A stretch of 9,118 nucleotides of DNA from Clostridia bacterium (GTDB lineage: Bacteria > Bacillota > Clostridia > UMGS1883): contig JAFSBF010000214.1 in the NCBI GenBank assembly GCA_017441965.1, forward strand, positions 1 through 9,118, read 5' to 3'. The notes below the pieces were generated by a model, which saw only the letters and a list, made by a program, of their open reading frames with translations, was not told where the DNA came from and ran no database searches. Of this stretch, positions 1 through 5,891 are shown piece after piece; position 1 is the stretch's first letter, and every line of letters starts with the position of its first letter. Both the position numbers and the translations under genes were made by a program.

Positions 1-44
1 GCCTGTTTACCGTAATAAAAATCAAAATTTAAAGTTTCCCTCAA
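1..44 (-). CDS. 5' end of a probable replication initiator protein A (RepA_N-type), cut by window edge
   Basis: Only the first 15 codons are present; the gene runs off the left edge. Read on the minus strand from a TTG at 44-42, the peptide is MRETLNFDFYYGKQA. The acidic/aromatic FDFYYGKQA stretch resembles the N-terminus of the replication initiator A proteins (RepA_N family) found on Firmicutes plasmids and integrative conjugative elements, where a short F/D-Y-Y-Y-G-x-x-A-E-Q-F motif precedes the winged-helix domain. A strong Shine-Dalgarno AAAGGAG (60-54) lies 9 nt upstream of the TTG, which supports a real start even though the codon is not ATG. Such proteins open the replication origin of the element. 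The upstream leader holds a terminator hairpin and a promoter with a large dyad, consistent with copy-control-like regulation. The identification is from memory of family N-termini and rests on 15 residues, so it is tentative. Confidence 0.55.
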   Translation of the reverse strand, partial: MRETLNFDFYYGKQ

Positions 45-53
45 AATTATTTT

Positions 54-60
54 CTCCTTT
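54..60 (-). promoter_or_regulatory. Strong Shine-Dalgarno for the TTG-initiated repA-like gene
   Basis: The minus strand reads AAAGGAG, 9 nt before the TTG at 44. It decides the start, because no ATG or GTG lies at a suitable distance. A perfect 12-bp palindrome, CAAAATATTTTG (61-72), directly abuts it and could affect access to the ribosome site; this is inference. Confidence 0.6.
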
Positions 61-72
61 CAAAATATTTTG

Positions 73-102
73 CACAAAAAAAGACCATATGCAATGGTCT
101 TT
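73..102 (-). terminator. Intrinsic terminator or attenuator in the leader of the repA-like gene
   Basis: A perfect 9-bp stem, AAAGACCAT (80-88) paired with ATGGTCTTT (94-102), encloses a 5-nt loop. On the minus strand the stem is followed by a run of seven T (82-76), the classic form of an intrinsic terminator. On the plus strand the tail is only TTTTAATG, so minus-strand function is favoured. It lies between the predicted minus-strand promoter (154-180) and the repA-like start at 44. It would therefore stop transcription before the gene unless it is conditional. Alternatively it could end an unrelated short transcript. Confidence 0.7.
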
Positions 103-153
103 TAATGCGTAAATCAAAAATGCAGCTTTATGTGATTAATTCCTCTAAATCTG

Positions 154-180
154 ATTATATATAGGTTTTAACGCTGTTAA
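154..180 (-). promoter_or_regulatory. Predicted promoter for the repA-like gene
   Basis: On the minus strand a perfect -10 hexamer TATAAT (159-154) is preceded by TTAACA (180-175), five of six matches to the -35 consensus, with a 15-nt spacer. The spacer is short for a sigma-A promoter; a degenerate CTTTAA at 17 nt is the alternative. Transcription would start near 147 and give a leader of roughly 100 nt containing the hairpin at 80-102. The promoter is embedded in the inverted repeat at 158-191. Confidence 0.45.
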
Positions 181-191
181 AGCCCTATATA
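158..191. repeat. Imperfect inverted repeat overlapping the predicted promoter
   Basis: The left arm (158-172, TATATAGGTTTTAAC) pairs with the right arm (176-191) around a 3-nt loop, with one bulged C and one G-T pair. There is no T-run on either side, so it does not look like a terminator. It covers the -35 element and the spacer of the predicted minus-strand promoter, the place expected for a repressor operator. An element-end inverted repeat is an alternative. The protein that would bind is unknown. Confidence 0.5.
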
Positions 192-217
192 ACTATCTAC
201 TTTACGTATATGCAAGA

Positions 218-985
218 TGTGTTGCCGTTGCAGAGCATATGTGCGGCAGCGTAGAAGCATTTGTCGAGAAAATGAACAAGCGGGCTAAAGAGCTTGGAAT
301 GAAGGATACAAATTTTGTTACCTGCAACGGATTGGATGCCGACAATCATCATACAAGCGCATACGATATTGCTATTATGAGCAGAGAACTTCTAAAACAC
401 GAAATGATAACTAAGTATACAACAATCTGGATGGATTCTCTGCGTGACGGTAAATTTCAGCTTGCAAACACGAATAAGCTTGTAAGATTTTACAGTGGCG
501 CAAACGGGCTTAAAACAGGCTCTACAAGTAAAGCAGGCTGTTGCATCAGTGCAAGTGCCAAACGTGACGGTATGCAGCTTATAGCCGTAGTTTTAGGTGC
601 ACAAAACAGTAAGGACAGATTTAATGCTGCAAGAGAAATGCTTGATTACGGATTTTCCAATTTTGCAGTTACAAGCTTTGGAGAAAAAGGTACGCAGGTA
701 GCAGAGATACCTGTTGTAAACGGAAAAAGCAAAACAATAATGGCATTAACGAAAAAAAGTTCATCTGTCTTAATCGAAAAAACAAAGAAAGATTTAATAA
801 AAACACATATTAACATTCCTGAAGAAATTTCTGCACCTGTAAAAAAAGGTGATATCGTTGGTGAAATGATAGTAACACTTGACGGCGAAACCCTTGCCAA
901 AACAAATCTAATTGCCGATAAATCAGTTAAAAAGAAAACGGGGGCAGATTATTTTGTAAAGTTATTTAAAGAGCTGTTCGTATAA
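218..985 (+). pseudogene. dacA: 5'-truncated D-alanyl-D-alanine carboxypeptidase (PBP5/DacA family, peptidase S11)
   Basis: Intact family members are exported serine peptidases that remove the terminal D-Ala from peptidoglycan pentapeptides. Here only the second half remains. In the open frame, family-like sequence begins at CVAVAEH (from base 218) and continues through the KTG motif in GLKTGSTS (bases 512-520) into the PBP5 C-terminal beta domain, ending in an amphipathic YFVKLFKELFV tail that may contact the membrane. The signal peptide, the catalytic SxxK serine and the SxN motif, normally just before this point, are missing. The frame stays open upstream to base 155, but residues 155-217 do not resemble the family and contain no ATG. 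The first ATG (239) has no Shine-Dalgarno before it. With no nucleophile and no export signal the product should be inactive. It could instead be the right part of a gene interrupted by an insertion or an assembly join. The body has no internal stops or frameshifts, suggesting recent damage. Confidence 0.85.
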
Positions 986-1039
986 TATTTTCACTCTTTC
1001 GGTAGTCCGTTTTTATTATACAGGTTTCGATAAGTAGAC

Positions 1040-1083
1040 AAAAAGAAACGACAACTTTACACAAAAAGTTGTCGTTTCTTTTT
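1040..1083. terminator. Bidirectional intrinsic terminator between dacA remnant and tRNA-Thr
   Basis: A perfect 19-bp stem (1040-1058 with 1065-1083) has a 6-nt loop. The stem core GAAACGACAACTT is flanked by A-rich and T-rich ends, so both strands give a stem followed by a T-run. It serves the plus-strand dacA remnant and the minus-strand tRNA, which converge here. Its right edge overlaps the last A of the encoded CCA of the tRNA (1083), so tRNA transcription would end immediately after the mature 3' end. Confidence 0.9.
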
Positions 1084-1158
1084 GGAGCTGGTGACGTGAC
1101 TTGAACACGCGATCTGCTGATTACGAATCAGCTGCTCTACCGACTGAGCCACACCAGC
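1083..1158 (-). tRNA. tRNA-Thr (anticodon CGT)
   Basis: The 76-nt minus-strand gene folds into a full cloverleaf. The acceptor stem is GCTGGTG/CACCAGC. The D arm is GCTC-GAGC around AGTCGGTA. The anticodon stem GCTGA/TCAGC carries the loop TTCGTAA, giving anticodon CGU (bases 1125-1123), which reads ACG (threonine). The T arm is GCGTG/CACGT with a TTCAAGT loop. The discriminator is U and the CCA end is encoded (1085-1083). One G-T pair in the T stem is the only irregularity. It has its own promoter (1173-1201) and its own terminator, so it is a monocistronic unit separate from the dnaE gene train. Confidence 0.96.
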
Positions 1159-1172
1159 ATACGAGCATATAT

Positions 1173-1201
1173 ATTTTACTAATAATCTTTAATTTTGTCA
1201 A
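1173..1201 (-). promoter_or_regulatory. Near-consensus sigma-A promoter of tRNA-Thr
   Basis: On the minus strand a perfect -35 TTGACA (1201-1196) and a -10 TAAAAT (1178-1173, five of six) are separated by exactly 17 nt. Transcription should start near 1166-1163, leaving a very short 5' leader before the mature tRNA end at 1158. This strength is typical of stable-RNA promoters. It begins just downstream of the terminator of the preceding gene train. Confidence 0.85.
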
Positions 1202-1210
1202 TAGCATTAC

Positions 1211-1255
1211 GTAAAAAAGAACTGTAAAAAATGATTTTCACAGTTCTTTTTTTAC
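1211..1255 (-). terminator. Intrinsic terminator of the prfA-to-dnaE gene train
   Basis: A 13-bp stem (1213-1225 with 1240-1252) has the core AAGAACTGT/ACAGTTCTT; two further pairs at the base are reached past a bulged T, and a short A/T inner helix follows. On the minus strand the stem ends in six T (1218-1213), then ACGTAATGC. It lies about 95 bases beyond the last gene of the train and just before the tRNA promoter, so it insulates the two transcription units. On the plus strand it also ends in seven T, but no plus-strand gene leads into it. Confidence 0.85.
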
Positions 1256-1348
1256 CGTATACGCAATTGCGTGATTTTATCGCGAGCGACATTTGTCATA
1301 TTTGAATTTAGCCAGGACGCGAAATGGGTGAAGCGACACGCTTCTTTC
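1256..1348. other. Intergenic stretch with several small palindromes, no gene recognised
   Basis: This stretch separates the last gene of the train from its terminator, so it should be its 3' untranslated RNA. It is richer in CpG-type words than the surrounding AT-rich spacers. It holds a perfect 12-bp palindrome ACGCAATTGCGT (1261-1272), a pair TCGCG (1280-1284)/CGCGA (1318-1322), two copies of GCGACA (1286-1291, 1333-1338), and a 6-bp hairpin GAAGCG-ACA-CGCTTC (1330-1344) that begins right after the stop codon. It may be an interspersed repeat or an RNA element. No family was recognised. Confidence 0.35.
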
Positions 1349-1540
1349 TTATTCGTCAATGATAATATCGAGTGCCGCTTTAAGCTCTGCGTTGGGAACA
1401 AGTATTTCATAACAGCTTTCCACTGCATCCTCCTGAGGCTTAATTGAACGCATCATCACGATAATATGACTCTCTTCAATTTTTTCGCGCATCGCTCTTG
1501 CAGTATCAATGCTTTGCGTCATATAAACTGTTGTCCACAT
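1349..1540 (-). CDS. Small conserved protein of DUF2007 type (putative signal-transducing protein)
   Basis: The 63-residue product starts MWTTVYMTQSIDTARAMREK and ends CYEILVPNAELKAALDIIIDE. The pattern is a short beta strand, a helix, a strand (HIIVMMRSI) and a final YEILVP strand plus helix. This resembles the small ferredoxin-like DUF2007 proteins, which often end in a VPxxxxxxA motif; their biochemical role is not established. There is no signal peptide or membrane segment. The ATG at 1540 is supported by AAAGGA 9 nt upstream. The gene lies 61 nt after dnaE, the widest gap in the train. A weak candidate promoter (TTGCTT at 1598-1593, 17 nt, TATTAT at 1575-1570) could give it extra transcription. 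The position after dnaE suggests co-transcription but does not reveal a function. The family call is moderate; the gene call is good. Confidence 0.75.
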   Translation of the reverse strand: MWTTVYMTQSIDTARAMREKIEESHIIVMMRSIKPQEDAVESCYEILVPNAELKAALDIIIDE

Positions 1541-1601
1541 ACAATTATATCCTTTCTGTAACTGTAGATATAATACACCATAATTTTGAAAAAAGCAATC
1601 A

Positions 1602-4600
1602 TTATTTTTTTAACCAAGCGACATTTTCACCGCAAATTGTATTTATTTCAGCAATTAATTCAGGTGATGCATCCGCTAAAACCTTATTTACTGCAATTTT
1701 GCCGTAGCTACATTCTATCTCTACAGGATATGCACCCGGGTGCTTGAATATGCACGCACGTATTTTATCAAGCTTTTTAAGGTTTTCGTCACACAGAGTA
1801 AGTGTTAAGGTTTCGACTGCACCGGCAAATGGAGCCGCACTGTCAAGAATGAGCTTCGTTTCTTCCTCGTCTTTTATATCAAGTCTTCCGTGAAGCATAA
1901 CAATAGAATTTTCTGTAAGTACGCTATCAAGCCTTGTAAGAACCTTTGGGAAAACAATAACCTCCATACTTCCTGTAAAGTCTTCTATTGTTATAAACGA
2001 CATATTCGTGTTGGAACGGGTAAGCTTATCACGTCTGGCTGAAATAATGCCTACAAGAGAAATTTCACTTCCATCGGCATATGAGCTTTCATCATCAATA
2101 ATTTCTCCGCACGAAGGATACTTCATCTTATGAATATCTTCACGAAATTCATCAAGCGGATGACCCGATAAATAAATTCCCGCAACTTCCTTTTCCATAT
2201 TCAAAAGCACACGCTGAGAATATTCTTTTACATTAGCGGGAAATACATCTTCTTTGTTTTCTTCTTCACCGAAAAAGGTTATCTGTCCTGCAATGTTATT
2301 TTTTCCTGCACGTGATTCTGAGTCAATGATTTCTTCATATACAGAGAGAAATTGCGCACGGGTTCCATTTAATGAATCAAACGCACCGCTCTTTATAAGA
2401 CATTCGACGCTTCGTTTATTAAGCTCCCCTATCATTCGGGAAGCAAAATCACGAAGGCTCTTGAACTCACCGTTTTGCTGACGTTCTTTTACTAAATTAC
2501 GAACAAAGGACTCCCCTACATTTTTTATCGTTGTAAGTCCAAAACGAATATTATTTCCCTCAACTGAAAAATCTGCGTCACTCTTATTTATGTCCGGCGG
2601 AAGAATTTTTATTCCCTTTTGAGTACAGTTGTTTATATATGCGGCAACCTTGTTGGAATTATCCATTACGCTTGAAATAAGCGCTGCCATAAACTGTGCA
2701 GGATAAAGACACTTGAGGTACGCCGTCTGGTATGTTACAAAGGAATATGCTGCAGCGTGGCTCTTGTTAAAGGCGTACTGCGCAAAAGCATCCATATCAT
2801 CAAAAATCTTCTGTGCCGTTTGTTCATCAATACCGTTGCGGACACAGCCCATAAAACGTACTGAGCCGTCGTCATTATCTTCGCCATAAATAAAGCTCTG
2901 CCTTGCACGTTGCATTTCCTTTGCTTTTTTCTTACTCATTGCACGGCGTACTTCGTCTGCACGTCCCATTGAAAAGCCTGCAAGAGTACGCACAATCTGC
3001 ATTACCTGTTCCTGATACACAATACATCCGTAAGTCATTTCAAGAATATCCTTTAAAAGAGGATGCTTATAAGAGATGTTTTCAGGATTCATTTTATTTT
3101 TGATATATGCAGGAATAAAGTCCATTGGACCGGGTCTGTAAAGTGCAATACCTGCCGTAATATCTTCTATGTTTTCAGGAATAAGCCGTTTCATAAACGC
3201 ACGCATTCCGCCGCTTTCAAGCTGAAATACGCCGTCTGTATCACCCTCGGAAATCATTTTATAAACCTCGGGTACATTATAATCAATATTATTAATATCA
3301 ATATCAATTCCCATAGATTTCGCAATTTTTATAGTATCTTCGATAACTGTAAGATTGCGAAGTCCGAGAAAGTCCATCTTTAAAAGACCAAGTTCTTCAA
3401 CCGTATCCTTTGTAAACTGCGTTGAAATTATATCCTCGCTACGTTGTACAGGGACATAGCTTGAAACGCTCTTTCCTGCAATAACAACGCCTGCTGCGTG
3501 CGTTCCGATGTTTCTTGGAAGTCCCTCTACCGCACGTGCAGTATCAACGAGTTTTTTTACCTGCTCTGAATTTTCATAGGCTTCCTTGAGTTTTGGGTTT
3601 TCAAGAGCTAAATCAAGTGTCATCCCAAGGTCCATAGGCACCATTTTTGCAATTGTATCAACATCACCGTAGGGCATACCTAAAACTCTGCCGCAATCAC
3701 GTATTGCTCCTCTTGCCTTCATTGTGCCAAACGTACCTATCTGGCTTACGTTTTCTGCACCGTATTTTTCTATGACATAATTTATAACCTCTGCTCTGCG
3801 TTTAGGACAGAAGTCAATATCAATATCGGGCATACTGACTCTTTCGGGATTAAGAAACCTTTCAAAGATGAGATTATATCTTGTAGGCTCAACATCTGTA
3901 ATTCCCAAAGTATATGAAACGATACTTCCTGCCGCACTTCCTCTTCCCGGACCTACGGGAATACCGTTATTTTTTGCATAGCTGATAAAATCCCAGACTA
4001 TTAAGAAATAATCTGTAAAGCCCATTTCCTTTATAACACCAAGCTCGTAGTTAAGTCTCTCGTAAAGCTCGTCTGTGGGATTGTTATACCGCTTTTTTAG
4101 TCCCTCAATACATAATGAATGTAAATATTCAAAAGGGTCTCTGCCGTCGGGGACATCATATTGAGGAAGATGTCTTTCACCAAACTTAAATTCAAAACTA
4201 CATTTATCTGCAATAAGCGAGGTGTTTTCAATTGCCTCGGGGGCATATGGAAACAAAGTTTTCATTTCATCCTCACTTTTAAGATAAAACTCCTCTGTTT
4301 CAAAACGCATTCTGTTTTCTTCGTCAAGCGTTTTGCCTGTCTGTATACAAAGCAGCACATCCTGATTTTTGGCATCGCTTTGCATTATATAGTGAACATC
4401 GTTTGTCGCAACAAGCGGTGTATCAGTTTCCTTCGCCAGTTTTACAAGCAATGGATTTAATTTTTTCTGTTCTTCGATTCCATGGTCCTGAATTTCAATA
4501 TAAAACTCGTCAAAAAGCTCCTTGTACTCTTCTACAATTTCCTTTGCACGGTCGAAATTTCCCACCATTAATGCTTTTGGAATTTCACCTGCAAGACAAG

Positions 4601-5003
4601 CGGAAAGAGCTATTAATCCACCCTTATATTTATTAAGGACTTCCATATCGACACGCGGACGGTAATAAAAACCGTCAACAAAGCCTGCAGAAACTATCTG
4701 TATAAGATTATGGTATCCTTCATCATTTTTGCATAAAAGTACAAGGTGATTTGTTTCATTCTCCCCTCTTCCGCCACTTTTATCAGTTCTGTCCTTAGTT
4801 GTATATACCTCACAACCAATAATAGGCTTTATCCCCTCTGCAACGCACGCCTTATAAAAATCAACAACGCCATACATAACGCCGTGGTCAGTGAGTGCAA
4901 TGGCAGTTTGCCCAAGCTCCTTTGCACGCTTTGGAAGCTCCTTTATACGTGACATACCATCAAGAAGGCTATATTCACTATGTACGTGTAAATGTGTAAA
5001 CAT
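1602..5003 (-). CDS. dnaE: DNA polymerase III alpha subunit, DnaE type
   Basis: The 1133-residue enzyme is a C-family replicative DNA polymerase, close to the usual DnaE length. An N-terminal PHP domain shows HLHVHS (4-9), LTDHG (37-41), GCE (63-65), a cysteine at 136 and NDVH (201-204), so most metal ligands of an active-type PHP appear to be kept. The palm has the catalytic pair in MPDIDIDF (Asp393, Asp395) and the third aspartate in LKMDFLG (Asp544); the GPGRGSAAGS motif is at 351-360. A QITFF peptide (907-911) fits the internal beta-clamp-binding motif. An OB-fold region follows (about 980-1060). There is no PolC-type exonuclease insert. Most Firmicutes have PolC as well; in such cells DnaE extends RNA primers or shares synthesis. 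The ATG follows the whiA stop after one base, with GGAGG (5017-5013) inside whiA 9 nt upstream, so translation is probably coupled. Confidence 0.98.
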   Translation of the reverse strand: MFTHLHVHSEYSLLDGMSRIKELPKRAKELGQTAIALTDHGVMYGVVDFYKACVAEGIKPIIGCEVYTTKDRTDKSGGRGENETNHLVLLCKNDEGYHNLIQIVSAGFVDGFYYRPRVDMEVLNKYKGGLIALSACLAGEIPKALMVGNFDRAKEIVEEYKELFDEFYIEIQDHGIEEQKKLNPLLVKLAKETDTPLVATNDVHYIMQSDAKNQDVLLCIQTGKTLDEENRMRFETEEFYLKSEDEMKTLFPYAPEAIENTSLIADKCSFEFKFGERHLPQYDVPDGRDPFEYLHSLCIEGLKKRYNNPTDELYERLNYELGVIKEMGFTDYFLIVWDFISYAKNNGIPVGPGRGSAAGSIVSYTLGITDVEPTRYNLIFERFLNPERVSMPDIDIDFCPKRRAEVINYVIEKYGAENVSQIGTFGTMKARGAIRDCGRVLGMPYGDVDTIAKMVPMDLGMTLDLALENPKLKEAYENSEQVKKLVDTARAVEGLPRNIGTHAAGVVIAGKSVSSYVPVQRSEDIISTQFTKDTVEELGLLKMDFLGLRNLTVIEDTIKIAKSMGIDIDINNIDYNVPEVYKMISEGDTDGVFQLESGGMRAFMKRLIPENIEDITAGIALYRPGPMDFIPAYIKNKMNPENISYKHPLLKDILEMTYGCIVYQEQVMQIVRTLAGFSMGRADEVRRAMSKKKAKEMQRARQSFIYGEDNDDGSVRFMGCVRNGIDEQTAQKIFDDMDAFAQYAFNKSHAAAYSFVTYQTAYLKCLYPAQFMAALISSVMDNSNKVAAYINNCTQKGIKILPPDINKSDADFSVEGNNIRFGLTTIKNVGESFVRNLVKERQQNGEFKSLRDFASRMIGELNKRSVECLIKSGAFDSLNGTRAQFLSVYEEIIDSESRAGKNNIAGQITFFGEEENKEDVFPANVKEYSQRVLLNMEKEVAGIYLSGHPLDEFREDIHKMKYPSCGEIIDDESSYADGSEISLVGIISARRDKLTRSNTNMSFITIEDFTGSMEVIVFPKVLTRLDSVLTENSIVMLHGRLDIKDEEETKLILDSAAPFAGAVETLTLTLCDENLKKLDKIRACIFKHPGAYPVEIECSYGKIAVNKVLADASPELIAEINTICGENVAWLKK

Positions 5004-5004
5004 T

Positions 5005-5886
5005 TTACAAATCCTCCGCTAAATCAATAAGCTTTTTCATACGCCTGCTTACGCTGCTTTTAGACATCTGTGGTGACATTTTTCTGCTAAGCTCTGAAAG
5101 CGGCATATCTACATTATCAAGGCGAAGCTTAGCAAGTGCCTTTGTATCTTCATCCAATGTTTGCCATACAGGAAGCTTTTGAAGTTTTAAAATAGCCTTG
5201 CACTGCTGGGCTGATGCGGCAATAGTTTTGTCAAGGTTTGCCGCCCTGCAGATGGAACTGCGGTTTGTTCGATTATTAAAGTCCTTTTCAATCTGTGTAA
5301 CCATAAAATCCATCATCAGCTTATGTGCGCCAACGATATTTAAAAAGTCGCTTATACTGCTTGTATCCTTTAAATAAGTAACATAAAAGTTATTGCGTTT
5401 TACAGTATTTGCCCTTATTCCAAATTCTTCAAGAAGCTCTGTTGCAAAATAAGCCATATTTTCGTTATATGTTAAAAGCTCACAATCGTATCCTTTTTTA
5501 GGGTCTGAGATAGTTCCGCTTATTACAAACGCACCCCTTAAGAATGCCCTGCGTGAAGAATCTTCAGCACATACATCTTCATCAAGTGCAATTTCGCCAT
5601 CTTCTGAAAAATAAACACCAGCTCTTTCGGCAACATCATCGGAAATTGAAATTGCGTAAGCTTTTCTGCCTTTTAGTATATCTATTGAAATTTCTTCATT
5701 TAGTGCCTTTTTTAAAAGGCTTTGAATTCTTGCGGCTGTTTCAGCTTTATCTGTTTTTAAAACAACTTGTCCATTCTCGAGATTTTCACCAAAAAGCATC
5801 ATTGCGGCAAGTTCTGCCCTTGCATCGCTTTCGCTGAATTTCACTTCACATAATTCAGTTTTAACCATACTTGAAAAGGTAGCCAT
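5005..5886 (-). CDS. whiA: WhiA family DNA-binding protein
   Basis: WhiA proteins combine a degenerate LAGLIDADG homing-endonuclease-like fold with a C-terminal helix-turn-helix. They control sporulation genes in Streptomyces and influence cell division or chromosome segregation in Bacillus. Numbering from the ATG at 5886 (293 residues), the first LAGLIDADG-like helix is RRAFLRGAFVISGTISDP (112-129), a second repeat follows around 145-190, the NNRTNR...AANLDK segment spans about 204-220, and the HTH with MSKSSVSRRMKKL is at about 257-285. An in-frame TTG at 5895 would add three residues, but it directly abuts the AAGGA Shine-Dalgarno (5900-5896), while ATG 5886 lies 9 nt from it, so 5886 is preferred. 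The gene follows rapZ by 5 nt and precedes dnaE by 1 nt. The yvcK gene that often sits between rapZ and whiA is absent. The protein looks intact. Confidence 0.96.
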   Translation of the reverse strand: MATFSSMVKTELCEVKFSESDARAELAAMMLFGENLENGQVVLKTDKAETAARIQSLLKKALNEEISIDILKGRKAYAISISDDVAERAGVYFSEDGEIALDEDVCAEDSSRRAFLRGAFVISGTISDPKKGYDCELLTYNENMAYFATELLEEFGIRANTVKRNNFYVTYLKDTSSISDFLNIVGAHKLMMDFMVTQIEKDFNNRTNRSSICRAANLDKTIAASAQQCKAILKLQKLPVWQTLDEDTKALAKLRLDNVDMPLSELSRKMSPQMSKSSVSRRMKKLIDLAEDL

Positions 5887-5891
5887 ATTTA

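Noticed and set aside
1330..1349. Hairpin GAAGCG-ACA-CGCTTC followed by TTTCTT read as a plus-strand terminator
   Set aside because: No plus-strand gene leads into it, the stem is only 6 bp, and on the minus strand there is no T-run.
1590..1612. A/T hairpin just after the dnaE stop as a terminator
   Set aside because: The stem is weak, almost purely A/T and imperfect; the next gene lies close downstream and a much stronger terminator follows it.
2903..4636. Plus-strand open frames of 66 to 106 codons opposite dnaE
   Set aside because: They lie wholly within a well-supported minus-strand polymerase gene, have no recognisable domains, and look like antisense shadows.
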